A model generated the notes under the pieces. The model was not told the DNA's origin. It saw only the letters and a list, made by a program, of their open reading frames with translations, and ran no database searches. The position numbers and the translations under genes were made by a program. 38,592 nt of DNA, from positions 1 to 38,592 of the forward strand of contig JAEURC010000055.1 of NCBI GenBank assembly GCA_016789025.1, read 5' to 3'. Below, piece by piece: positions 24,488 through 31,976 of this stretch. The DNA comes from Anaerolineales bacterium. Its GTDB lineage: Bacteria; Chloroflexota; Anaerolineae; Anaerolineales; Villigracilaceae. Positions within the stretch are counted from its first letter, which is position 1. Every line of letters starts with the position of its first letter.

Positions 24488-24545
24488 ACCCTCACCCTAA
24501 CCCTCTCCCCGCTTCGACTTCGCTATCGCGCCGCTCAGCGCGAAG
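24488..24545. repeat. Dispersed repeat forming the cysM tail and JAMM leader
   Basis: Read on the plus strand, CCCTCACCCTAACCCTCTCC is followed by an imperfect palindrome around CGCTTCGACTTCGC and GCGCGAAGAGG. This looks like a common intergenic repeat inserted at the 3' end of the cysteine synthase gene, adding about 20 codons to it and leaving 4 nt before the JAMM gene. Confidence 0.55.
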
Positions 24546-25508
24546 AGGGGAACTTTCCCACAATTTTGTGTCACTCAAATATTTTGTTCCCGAATCAGGG
24601 AAGACGGTCACGACCACGCCTTCTTCAATCTCCTCTGCAATTTTCAGCGCCGCGACCGCCGCCGCACCAGACGAGATGCCTACAAACAAACCCTCTTCCC
24701 GCGCAAGCCGCGCGACCATCTCACGCGCGTCTTCGGTCTTCACTTCGAGAATCTCATCGGCAAATGTTTCATCGTAAATCCCTGGCTTGATGGCAGACGG
24801 CATGTGCTTGAGTCCTTCCAAACCATGGAACGCGGCATCGGGCTGAAATGCGATGATCTTCACGTGAGGTAATTGCTCGCGCAGATATTTGCCTGTGCCC
24901 ATCAACGTCCCTGATGTGCCAAGACCAACGACTAGATGAGTGATCTCTCCATTCGTCTGAGCGAGGATTTCAGGTCCAGTGGATTTGTAATGCGCCTGCC
25001 AATTGGCGGGATTGTTGTATTGATTCGCATACCAATATTGGTCGGGGTTTTCACTTGCTAATTTTCGCGCTTCTACAATTGCGCCGTCCGAGCCTTCGGT
25101 TGGATCGGTGAGGATCAACTCCGCGCCGAGCGCGCGTAAGATGGCGAACCGCTCCGGGCTGGCGGAGGCGGGAATCGTCAACGTGACGGGAATCCCAAGC
25201 GCGGCGCCGAAGGTTGCGTATGAGATGCCCATGTTGCCAGAAGTTGAGTCGAGCAATCGCTTGTTATCGGCAAGATCGCCCTTTGCCAATGCGGCTTCGA
25301 TAATATTCAACGCGGGTCTATCTTTGACGGAGCCGCTTGGGTTGAACCATTCAGCTTTCGCTAAAAGTTGGGGTGGGCGAGGCAGGCTTCCCCTGAGTCG
25401 CTGAAGCGAGAGCAGAGGCGTATCTCCGACGAGAGAGGCGATGCCTTTCGTTGAGTCCAAATCCGAATCCGAATCGGCTTGAGTAATGTTGTAATCGAGT
25501 AGAGTCAT
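24492..25508 (-). CDS. CysM-like cysteine synthase (probable carrier-dependent)
   Basis: A 338-residue PLP enzyme of the O-acetylserine sulfhydrylase/CysM class: LVGDTPLLSLQRL, PLP Lys62 in PSGSVKDRPA, STSGNMGISYA, the phosphate-binding GLGTSGTLMGTGKYL and PDSGTKYLSD. It lacks the CBS domains of the paralogue at 20116-21525. Mycobacterial CysM uses O-phosphoserine with CysO-thiocarboxylate. The operon here has the matching carrier, E1 and JAMM genes, so carrier-dependent cysteine synthesis is likely, although substrate residues were not checked. The tail from ESSPLRAERRD onwards is encoded by repeat DNA and is probably added. The ATG at 25508 has AAGGA 5 nt upstream. It is the first gene of the operon, with a structured leader. 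Confidence 0.9.
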   Translation of the reverse strand: MTLLDYNITQADSDSDLDSTKGIASLVGDTPLLSLQRLRGSLPRPPQLLAKAEWFNPSGSVKDRPALNIIEAALAKGDLADNKRLLDSTSGNMGISYATFGAALGIPVTLTIPASASPERFAILRALGAELILTDPTEGSDGAIVEARKLASENPDQYWYANQYNNPANWQAHYKSTGPEILAQTNGEITHLVVGLGTSGTLMGTGKYLREQLPHVKIIAFQPDAAFHGLEGLKHMPSAIKPGIYDETFADEILEVKTEDAREMVARLAREEGLFVGISSGAAAVAALKIAEEIEEGVVVTVFPDSGTKYLSDTKLWESSPLRAERRDSEVEAGRGLG

Positions 25509-25536
25509 TGCATCCTTAAATTAAAAGCAGTCAACA

Positions 25537-25666
25537 GACAAAACAAAAGAACGGCGAACAAACGCCTCGCGGAATTGAGCACGCGGGAGTCGTCCACCGT
25601 TCTGAGTAAGTCGTTGACTGCGGTTTGTGTCTCAGGCGGTGGTTACGAGCCCCGCTGTAGACACAA
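25537..25666 (-). promoter_or_regulatory. Attenuator-like RNA leader of the cysteine operon
   Basis: On the minus strand four segments can pair in mutually exclusive ways. Hairpin 1:2 joins 25652-25666 to 25625-25639 (TTGTGTC...GACACAA). Segment 2 holds CCACCG (25637-25642), complementary to CGGTGG (25594-25599) in segment 3. Segments 3:4 (AGAACGG at 25597-25603 with CCGTTCT at 25548-25554, plus inner pairs) form a terminator-like stem followed by TTTTGTTTT. A further perfect 9-bp pair, GCAGTCAAC/GTTGACTGC (25613-25621 with 25527-25535), encloses the terminator. This is the layout of a classical attenuator. The fold is by eye only. Confidence 0.55.
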
Positions 25667-25687
25667 GCAATAGTTAAGTGTTTTCAT
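25643..25687 (-). CDS. Putative cysteine leader peptide
   Basis: A 14-codon frame, MKTLNYCLCLQRGS, lies in the leader of the cysteine operon, starting about 20 nt after the predicted transcription start. Cys codons are at positions 7 and 9, and codons 8-12 form the 5' arm of the first hairpin, so a ribosome stalled on Cys codons would block that hairpin. There is no Shine-Dalgarno, so translation is not certain. Confidence 0.45.
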   Translation of the reverse strand: MKTLNYCLCLQRGS

Positions 25688-25710
25688 AATTTGGTCGTTA
25701 GATGTCCGCT

Positions 25711-25738
25711 ATTGTACAGTTCTTACCGAGATTGTCAA
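25711..25738 (-). promoter_or_regulatory. Promoter of the cysteine sulfur-relay operon
   Basis: TTGACA (25733-25738, perfect) and TACAAT (25711-25716, five of six) are separated by 16 nt on the minus strand. The transcript would start near 25704 and carry a leader of about 195 nt before the synthase start codon. Confidence 0.75.
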
Positions 25739-25749
25739 GTCAAATACCA

Positions 25750-25835
25750 TGTCACCCTGAGCGCTAGCGAAGGGTCTCTGACGTTGTCATAGAGATTCTT
25801 CGCCGCAAAGAACAAGAGCGCGGCTCAGAATGACA
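25750..25835. repeat. Dispersed palindromic repeat, family F
   Basis: TGTCACCCTGAGCG (25750) faces CGGCTCAGAATGACA (ends 25835), with inner arms GCGAAGGGTCTC and GAGATTCTTCGC. It lies just upstream of the cysteine operon promoter and before the nuclease gene. The stretch 25836-25934 contains nothing else recognisable besides the nuclease ribosome site. Confidence 0.7.
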
Positions 25836-25934
25836 TGCGGAAAAATATTTTTATCGTTCATGCTAAACATTCTCAATGTCTATTGCATTTACTCCAGAAT
25901 ATCCCTATAATGAAACCAACCAACGGAGGCAGGC

Positions 25935-26780
25935 ATGGCTCAATACAAAGTGATCGCAGGGACATTCCACGTGAAGGGATTTTCGCCCGACGGCGATTCG
26001 ATCCGCTTTCAGGCGAAGGATCAAAGTCACTGGGAATTTTTCACATGGAAAGGCGATGCCGCAGCGAAGAAGGACGATAAGCGCAAGCAACTCCGCGTGG
26101 AATCGATTGACGCGTTGGAGACACATTACGAAGGCTATCACCAACCGCGGACGTTCGCGCTCGCCGCGCTCGAGTCTCTGCTGGAGATGATCGGAATCAA
26201 AAATGTGATCTACAGTTTGAGCCAGACAAAGATCGTGGATGCGGACGACGGCAAATCGGGTTTCATCGCATCCGCCTCCATTGACCCGTTCGGGCGACCC
26301 GTGAGTTATCTCTTTCCGAAATCAGCCAAACTGACAGACGGCGCGATCATGGACTCAAACAGTTTGCCCATCGAAAATTCGCTCAACTTTGAACTTGCTC
26401 GCGAGGGCTTGGTGTATCCCACGTTTTACATCGGCACAGATCGCGTATTCGCCGAAAAGATTCGCGCGGTGGTGGCAAGAGCGCGCAAGACCAAGCGCGG
26501 CATCTGGTCCATTGACCGCACCTCAGATTTCACGTTGTACGACATCCGCACATTGCAGGAGGATATTTTGATCCTGCCCAAACTGTTTCGCAGGCTGGTG
26601 AAATTCTTCGACAACAACTCCGATTTTGGAATGTTGAGCGATTACATGAAAAGGCAAAAGGATAAACTCGAACTCTGGGACGGGACAAAGAAAGATTCGC
26701 TGGCAGACCTGATGAAGATCGGCGGGCGGAGGATTCAGTTGAAGACGCCGCCTGAGGATATTTTGTTCAATCCGAAGTGA
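25935..26780 (+). CDS. Staphylococcal nuclease-like (thermonuclease) domain protein
   Basis: A 281-residue protein with an SNase-type OB-fold nuclease in the first ~195 residues. The catalytic pattern is recognisable: DGDSIRF (Asp19, Asp21), LRVESIDALE (Arg54, Asp59, Glu62), DPFGRPVSYLF (Arg121), then REGLVYPTFY and RKTKRGIWS as in other family members. There is no signal peptide, so it would act inside the cell. The last ~85 residues form a separate helical region of unknown role. The start has a strong GGAGG 5 nt upstream. A monocistronic gene. Confidence 0.8.
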   Translation: MAQYKVIAGTFHVKGFSPDGDSIRFQAKDQSHWEFFTWKGDAAAKKDDKRKQLRVESIDALETHYEGYHQPRTFALAALESLLEMIGIKNVIYSLSQTKIVDADDGKSGFIASASIDPFGRPVSYLFPKSAKLTDGAIMDSNSLPIENSLNFELAREGLVYPTFYIGTDRVFAEKIRAVVARARKTKRGIWSIDRTSDFTLYDIRTLQEDILILPKLFRRLVKFFDNNSDFGMLSDYMKRQKDKLELWDGTKKDSLADLMKIGGRRIQLKTPPEDILFNPK

Positions 26781-26789
26781 TGCGGAGGC

Positions 26790-26877
26790 AGGTAAACAGG
26801 TAAACACGTATACACGAAAACAGGTACACAGCCCTCAACCTGTGTACCTGTCTACTTGTGTACTTGTGTACTTGTCT
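26790..26877. repeat. Palindromic repeat, family G, between converging genes
   Basis: Short GTAAACAGGTAAACACGTATACAC-like units on the left are mirrored by TACTTGTGTACTTGTGTACTT units on the right. The centre is a perfect 11-bp pair (CAGGTACACAG at 26821-26831, CTGTGTACCTG at 26840-26850). It probably serves as terminator for the nuclease and EF-G2 genes. Confidence 0.65.
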
Positions 26878-26883
26878 ACGATC

Positions 26884-28965
26884 TCACTCCTCCTTCTTCC
26901 CCTCCATCTCCTTCTTATGCGCCTCGATGATCGTCCCCGCCACATGCGTGGGGACAACATCGTAGTGATCGAGCTCCATCGTGAAGTAGCCACGGCCGCC
27001 CGTGATCGAGCGGAGTTGCGTGGTGTAACGCGTCATCTCTGCCATTGGGACGTGCGCCACAATGACCGTGTTGCCGCGTTCCGAGTCGGTGCCTTGGACG
27101 CGTCCGCGGCGGGTGTTGAGGTCGCTCATCACGTCGCCCATGTTCGCGTCGGGGATGGTGACGCGCACGTTCATGATCGGCTCGAACAACACGGGACCCG
27201 CGTCCTGCACGGCGAGCTTGAACGCTTCGCGCCCCGCGATCTCGAACGCGACGGGTTTTGAATCCACTTCGTGTTCCTTGCCGTCGTACACAATGACTTT
27301 CACGTTGCTCATCGGGTAACCCGCGAACGCGCCGCGCTCCATCGTGGCTTTGATTCCTTTTTCAATCGGAGCGAGATAGGATTTGGAGAGATTCATTCCC
27401 ACAAGTTCGTCGTCGAATTCAAAATCCGCAGCGGGTAACGGCTCGATGCGCAAATGCACTTCGCCGAATTGACCCGCGCCGCCAGTCTGCTTTTTGTGGC
27501 GATATTGCGCTGTCGCTTTGCGCGTGATTCCCTCGCGATACGGAATCTTCGGCTGATGCGTCCCCAAACCAACTTGAAATTTTGCTTGCGCGCGATGGAT
27601 CGCCACGTCAATGTGTTGGTCGCCCATGCCCTGCAAAACGGTTTCGTGAGTGATCGGATCGTTCTGCCAGGTCAAAGTCAAATCTTCTTCGCACAACTTC
27701 GTCAGTGTCGGAGAAATCTTCGCGGCGTCGGCTTGAGTCTTGGGAGTGACAGCCACGCGGTACAACGCGGCGGGGAAGTGCGGCTTGGCAACCGTGAGCG
27801 GATGTCCCTTGTCGCAGAACGTATCGCCTGTCGCGGTGACGCTCAACTTTGAAACCGCCGCAAGGTCTCCCGCATGGACAACCTTCGCAGGGATCGCTTC
27901 TTTGCCGCGCTGAAAATGCAAACCTGACATACGCTCGTCCGCGCCTTTGTTTTGATTCCACACATGCGCGTCGGCTTGGATCGAACCTTGCAGAACGCGG
28001 AAGTACGTCATCTTCCCCACGAACGGATCGGCGGTCGTTTTCCACACATACGCGGCGAGCGGTTCCGAGTCGGAGGGTTTCAATTTTTCCTCGCCATCTT
28101 TGCCTTGCGCGACTCGTTTCGATCCATGCTTGGGAGGCGGCATCAAGTCAATGATGTCGTTGAGCAGGGCGATCGTGCCGATCTCGCGCGCGCCCGCCGC
28201 ACAGAACACGGGGACAAAACTCCCAGCGTAGACAACGTCTTCGAGTCCGCGAACCATCTCTTCGTCCGAGAGAGAACCGTTCTCGAGATATTTTTCCATC
28301 AACTCGTCCTCCCCCTCCGCCGCGTCCTCCACCATCGCAAAATGCGCCGCATCCGCCGCTTCTTTTAGATGCGCAGGAATGTCGGCGGTCGTTTTGCCAT
28401 CGCCCACGTATGCCTTCATGCCGATCACGTCAACGACGCCCGTGAAGTTTTGTTTCTCGCCGATGGGAATATGCACCTGCACCACGCGCTTGCCATGCGC
28501 TTCTACAAATTCTTTGATGGCATCGTATGTCTTTTGAAAATCGGCGTTATCGCGATCCATCTTGTTGATCACAAAAAATCGCGGCAAATTAAACTCATCG
28601 CAATACCGCCACGCCAATTCCGTGCCGACTTCGATGCCCGCGACCGCATCTACCAAAATAATCGCGCCGTCGGCAACGCTCAACGCGGAGATTGCCTCGC
28701 CCACAAAATCGGTGTAGCCCGGCGCGTCTATGATATTTATTTTATGATCGCGATGTTCGATTGGGATAACGCTGGAATAAATTGAAATTTTTCGACGATG
28801 TTCCTCATCGTCATAATCGGATACTGCCGTGCCGTCTTCCACTTTTCCAAGCCGTGTCGTCGCCCCCGTCGCATGCAAAAACGATTCCGCCAACATGGTC
28901 TTCCCCGCGCCGCCATGCGACACCAGCGCAACGTTGCGAAGAAACTCGGTGGTATACTCTTTCAT
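26884..28965 (-). CDS. Elongation factor G-like protein (EF-G2 type)
   Basis: A 693-residue translational GTPase. P-loop SHGGAGKT (16-23), G3 DAPGYTDF (80-87) and G4 NKMD (134-137) differ from canonical EF-G (AHIDAGKT, DTPGHVDF) in the way typical of the EF-G2 paralogue. Domains II to V follow in normal order, ending MELDHYDVVPTHVAGTIIEAHKKEMEGKKEE. Its role, whether translocation, ribosome recycling or something else, is not settled for this class. The start MKEYTTEF at 28965 was chosen. The open frame extends to 29865, but that part is antisense to the acyltransferase gene and unlike any EF-G. A near-perfect promoter lies 44 nt upstream. Confidence 0.93.
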   Translation of the reverse strand: MKEYTTEFLRNVALVSHGGAGKTMLAESFLHATGATTRLGKVEDGTAVSDYDDEEHRRKISIYSSVIPIEHRDHKINIIDAPGYTDFVGEAISALSVADGAIILVDAVAGIEVGTELAWRYCDEFNLPRFFVINKMDRDNADFQKTYDAIKEFVEAHGKRVVQVHIPIGEKQNFTGVVDVIGMKAYVGDGKTTADIPAHLKEAADAAHFAMVEDAAEGEDELMEKYLENGSLSDEEMVRGLEDVVYAGSFVPVFCAAGAREIGTIALLNDIIDLMPPPKHGSKRVAQGKDGEEKLKPSDSEPLAAYVWKTTADPFVGKMTYFRVLQGSIQADAHVWNQNKGADERMSGLHFQRGKEAIPAKVVHAGDLAAVSKLSVTATGDTFCDKGHPLTVAKPHFPAALYRVAVTPKTQADAAKISPTLTKLCEEDLTLTWQNDPITHETVLQGMGDQHIDVAIHRAQAKFQVGLGTHQPKIPYREGITRKATAQYRHKKQTGGAGQFGEVHLRIEPLPAADFEFDDELVGMNLSKSYLAPIEKGIKATMERGAFAGYPMSNVKVIVYDGKEHEVDSKPVAFEIAGREAFKLAVQDAGPVLFEPIMNVRVTIPDANMGDVMSDLNTRRGRVQGTDSERGNTVIVAHVPMAEMTRYTTQLRSITGGRGYFTMELDHYDVVPTHVAGTIIEAHKKEMEGKKEE

Positions 28966-29008
28966 CGAAAGACCCTTCCTATGCAGTTGGGATGTAAAGC
29001 GTCGCATG

Positions 29009-29037
29009 ATTGTAAACAAACTCAATTGAATTGTCAA
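29009..29037 (-). promoter_or_regulatory. Promoter of the EF-G2 gene
   Basis: TTGACA (29032-29037, perfect) and TACAAT (29009-29014) are separated by 17 nt on the minus strand. This is the strongest sigma-70-type promoter seen in the window, and it also rules out the longer upstream reading of the gene. Confidence 0.8.
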
Positions 29038-29142
29038 AGCAAACGGGATGAAAACCCGCGTCGCTCTCAACGGAAGGCTAATTCGCGCTCGTCGACTTTT
29101 CTTTCTCTTTGAATTTTTTCTGCTCCTCTCCGCCCCGCAACG

Positions 29143-30048
29143 ATGACACAGCCCGCGTCGAACGCCGAACTCTTCTATGAAGCCATGCTCTTCGAGTTGA
29201 CCAAAGCCTTCGCGCTTCATCACACTCCCCGCTCGCGCAGACTCATCGAACTCATCTTCGGCAAAGCCGCCCGCTCCGCCACCACCGTCGCCATGGACCT
29301 GGACCGTGTCATCGGCGAGGGAGGTCACGCCGCCGGGGCGCGTTGGTTCCTGCCGCGTTTCGTCAAATCGCACAGTGTGCGCGGCGTCGAGAACATCCCC
29401 GCCAGCGGACCATTCGTTATCGCCGCGAATCATCCCGGCTCGATCGATGCGGTTGTGATCACAGCCCATTCCACTCGCCGCGATTTGAAATTCATCATCG
29501 GCGACATCGAATTTTTCAGGCACATGCCTCATTCGTGCGAAGGATTCATTTTTGCCCCGCCAAAAGAAGACACCGCCGGCAGGATGCAAGTGGTGCGCGA
29601 ATCGATTCATCACCTGCAAGACGGAGGCGGACTGCTCATCTTCCCGCGCGGCGGCATCGAAGCCGACCCTGAGTTCATGCCCAATGCAGACGATGAGTTC
29701 CATCACTGGTCGCGCAGTTTGGAGATCTTTTTGAAGCATGTGCCGAACTTGCAAACCCTCATCACCATCGTCAGCGGCGTGATCGCGCCTTCTGCCATGA
29801 AGAATCCCATCACGTGGTTCCGCAAAAAACGCCCGGACCGTCAGCGGCTCGCGTTCGTCTATCAACTTTCACGGCAACTGCTGAGCGGTAAACAGCTCTT
29901 CAACCTCGCGCCGCGAGTCACCTTCGGCGAGATCATTCAAGGAAACGATCACGCGCATTCGCTCGCCGAGATCGAACACGCCGCCCGTCGCACGCTTGCA
30001 AAGCACATGGCATGGACAGTCGTTCACAAAAGTTCAAGCGACAGTTGA
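29143..30048 (+). CDS. PlsC-like 1-acyl-sn-glycerol-phosphate acyltransferase family protein
   Basis: A 301-residue acyltransferase. The catalytic block NHPGSID (NHx4D) follows ASGPFVIAA, and the substrate block is IFPRGGIEAD in place of the usual FPEGTRS. No signal peptide or clear membrane helix is seen, so it is likely peripheral. It probably moves an acyl chain in phospholipid or glycolipid synthesis; the N-terminal ~75 residues are not recognised. No Shine-Dalgarno precedes the ATG. It is divergent from EF-G2 and precedes the pentose-phosphate genes, with no obvious link to them. Confidence 0.78.
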   Translation: MTQPASNAELFYEAMLFELTKAFALHHTPRSRRLIELIFGKAARSATTVAMDLDRVIGEGGHAAGARWFLPRFVKSHSVRGVENIPASGPFVIAANHPGSIDAVVITAHSTRRDLKFIIGDIEFFRHMPHSCEGFIFAPPKEDTAGRMQVVRESIHHLQDGGGLLIFPRGGIEADPEFMPNADDEFHHWSRSLEIFLKHVPNLQTLITIVSGVIAPSAMKNPITWFRKKRPDRQRLAFVYQLSRQLLSGKQLFNLAPRVTFGEIIQGNDHAHSLAEIEHAARRTLAKHMAWTVVHKSSSDS

Positions 30049-30059
30049 ACTGTCGCTTG
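30035..30059. terminator. Perfect hairpin over the acyltransferase stop codon
   Basis: CAAGCGACAGTT and its exact complement flank a single base, so a 12-bp hairpin covers the stop codon. No T run follows. It may slow or partly end transcription before pgl. Confidence 0.4.
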
Positions 30060-30075
30060 TCTTCGAACACACAGC

Positions 30076-30852
30076 ATGGTCGAATGTATGAAACCCGAAC
30101 TTCGCATCTTCCAAGATTCTGAACAACTCAGCCGCCACGCGGCGAATTTGTTCATCGAAGAATCCAACAAATCCATCCGCGAGCGGAATCGTTTCCTCGT
30201 CGCGTTGAGCGGAGGCGGCACGCCAGAGCGTCTCTTCCAACTGCTCGGATCGGAATATCGCGATCAAGTTGAGTGGAACAAGGTTCATGTTTTTTGGGGC
30301 GATGAGCGTTGCGTCCCGCCAAATAATGAAGGAAGCAACTTTCATCAGGCGAATGAACTATTGTTGAGTAAGGTGGCGATCCCTGAATCAAACATCCATC
30401 GCGTGCTAGGCGAGCTTGATCCAGACTCTGCTTCAAAGAAATATGCTGATACATTGAAGACATTCGCCGATTCGAATCTTGAGTTTCCGCGCTTCGACCT
30501 CGTCTACCTCGGCATGGGCGAAGATGGACACACAGCGTCTTTGTTCCCGAACTCGCCCGTGCAAGTCAACGAGCCTGTCATCGCGGTCACTGCAAAGTAT
30601 CAAGACCGCCCTGCCAATCGCGTGACATTGACACAACTCGTCTTCAACCAAGCGCGGATGGTCGTCTTCATGGCGACAGGCGAAAAGAAGGCTGAAACGT
30701 TGGCGCATGTGTTGAGCGAACGATATAATCCCGAGTTATATCCCGCGCAACGCATTGACCCGAAGGATGGTCAATTGATCTGGCTGGTGGACGAATCCGC
30801 GGCGGGCAAGTTGCCGAGGAAGATCAGAGGGTTGAAGATTTGTGAAGGATAA
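30076..30852 (+). CDS. pgl: 6-phosphogluconolactonase
   Basis: A 258-residue DevB-type lactonase that hydrolyses 6-phosphogluconolactone made by Zwf. Family blocks are LVALSGGGTPERLFQLL, VHVFWGDERCVPPNNEGSNF, LVYLGMGEDGHTASLFPNS and LIWLVDESAAGKL. Two starts are possible, 30076 and 30088 (MKPELRIFQDS); neither has a ribosome site and the second fits family length slightly better. It is followed by gnd and zwf, so all three enzymes of the oxidative pentose-phosphate branch are together, though repeat-filled gaps separate them. Confidence 0.93.
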   Translation: MVECMKPELRIFQDSEQLSRHAANLFIEESNKSIRERNRFLVALSGGGTPERLFQLLGSEYRDQVEWNKVHVFWGDERCVPPNNEGSNFHQANELLLSKVAIPESNIHRVLGELDPDSASKKYADTLKTFADSNLEFPRFDLVYLGMGEDGHTASLFPNSPVQVNEPVIAVTAKYQDRPANRVTLTQLVFNQARMVVFMATGEKKAETLAHVLSERYNPELYPAQRIDPKDGQLIWLVDESAAGKLPRKIRGLKICEG

Positions 30853-30856
30853 CTCC

Positions 30857-30946
30857 GTTGGTCGAGTAGTCCCGCGGCGCTGAGCGGAGTGGCGCGTGAA
30901 GTTCGCGCCATGAAGTCGAAGCGTCTCGGGACGTATCGAGACCAAC
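30857..30946. repeat. Dispersed palindromic repeat, family E (copy 1)
   Basis: GTTGGTCGAGTAGTCCCG at the left and CGGGACGTATCGAGACCAAC at the right form the outer arms. Between them GCGCTGAGCGGAGTGGCGCG and GTGAAGTTCGCGCCATGAAG form smaller palindromes. It begins 5 nt after the pgl stop. Confidence 0.7.
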
Positions 30947-30989
30947 GATGTTCAAGGGGGATTTTGTAACAAGAATTGCTTTACGGCTT

Positions 30990-31037
30990 GGTGGTCTCGA
31001 TACGGTCTCGGCTGTCGCCTTGACCTACTCGACCACC
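30990..31037. repeat. Dispersed palindromic repeat, family E (copy 2)
   Basis: GGTGGTCTCGATACG at the left faces CTACTCGACCACC at the right. It is the inverted counterpart of the outer arms of the 30857 copy. It ends just before the gnd ribosome site. Confidence 0.7.
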
Positions 31038-31062
31038 GATATGAAGAACGAAAGGATAATTT

Positions 31063-31971
31063 ATGGAACTCGCAATGATCGGACTGGGGAAGATGGGCTT
31101 GAACATGACGACGCGCCTCATCGGCGGAGGGCATCGTGTGGTGGGATATGACCGCACAGCCGCGAATGTTGAAGCGGCGAAAAAAGTCGGCGCGGACGGG
31201 GCAAATTCATTGAAGGAAGCGGTGAGCAAGTTGAAAGCGCCGCGCGTGGTGTGGACGATGATCCCCGCTGGCAAGCCGACCGACGATACGATACAAGAAT
31301 TGTCGAAACTGCTTTCAAAAGGCGACGTGGTGATTGACGGCGGAAACTCCAATTACAAAGATTCCATCCGCCACGCGGCGTTACTTGAGGCGAAGGGAAT
31401 CGAATTCATTGACAGCGGCACAAGCGGCGGGGTGTGGGGCTTGAAGGAGGGATACAGCCTGATGGTCGGGGGCAAGCCCGAAGTTGTCGAAAAGATGCGC
31501 CCCATCTTCGAGACGCTGGCTCCCGCCGCCGATAAAGGCTGGGGGCGAGTCGGTCCGCATGGCGCGGGTCATTTCGTCAAAATGGTTCACAATGGAATCG
31601 AATACGGAATAATGCAGGCATACGCGGAGGGGTTCAGCGTGATGAAAGCGAAAGAGGAATTTGGTTTGGACCTCGCGCAGATTTCGCACATTTGGCAATA
31701 TGGGAGCGTCGTCCGTTCGTGGCTGCTCGATCTCGCCGCGCGCGCGTTGGACGAGGATGCGGATCTTTCGGAGATCAAACCGTGGGTAGCTGATTCAGGC
31801 GAGGGACGATGGACGGTGTTCGAGTCGATTGACCTCAATGTGCCTGCGCCTGTGCTGACGCTCGCCCTGCAAATGCGACTCGCCAGCCGCGACGAGGAGA
31901 ACTACACCGCGCGGATGTTATCCGCGTTGCGCAATCAATTCGGCGGACACGCAATTAAGAAGGAAGAATAA
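31063..31971 (+). CDS. gnd: 6-phosphogluconate dehydrogenase, decarboxylating (short type)
   Basis: A 302-residue enzyme that oxidises 6-phosphogluconate to ribulose 5-phosphate. GLGKMG (7-12) binds the nucleotide, then VIDGGNSNYKDS, DSGTSGGVWGLKEGYSLMVGG, the catalytic lysine in GHFVKMVHNGIEYG, and SGEGRW near the end. At ~300 residues it belongs to the short GntZ/YqeC class, often NAD-linked, rather than the 470-residue class (family knowledge; the cofactor was not tested). The start has AAAGGA with good spacing. Confidence 0.95.
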   Translation: MELAMIGLGKMGLNMTTRLIGGGHRVVGYDRTAANVEAAKKVGADGANSLKEAVSKLKAPRVVWTMIPAGKPTDDTIQELSKLLSKGDVVIDGGNSNYKDSIRHAALLEAKGIEFIDSGTSGGVWGLKEGYSLMVGGKPEVVEKMRPIFETLAPAADKGWGRVGPHGAGHFVKMVHNGIEYGIMQAYAEGFSVMKAKEEFGLDLAQISHIWQYGSVVRSWLLDLAARALDEDADLSEIKPWVADSGEGRWTVFESIDLNVPAPVLTLALQMRLASRDEENYTARMLSALRNQFGGHAIKKEE

Positions 31972-31976
31972 ACTCA

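Noticed and set aside
25537..25703. A T-box riboswitch for tRNA-Cys; GGTGGA in the leader recalls the T-box UGGN bulge and fits U73 of tRNA-Cys.
   Set aside because: The 14-nt T-box consensus is not present in one piece, no stem I with a specifier loop on its 3' side was found, and the TGC triplet lies before the first hairpin. The attenuator reading explains more of the sequence.
26788..26880. A CRISPR-like array suggested by repeated GTAAACAGG / GTACTTGT units.
   Set aside because: The units are only about 8-10 nt, are mirrored around a centre, and have no spacers. It is a palindromic repeat or terminator.
28966..29865. A 300-codon extension in frame with EF-G2.
   Set aside because: It is antisense to the acyltransferase gene, resembles no EF-G N-terminus, and the strong promoter at 29009-29037 lies inside it.
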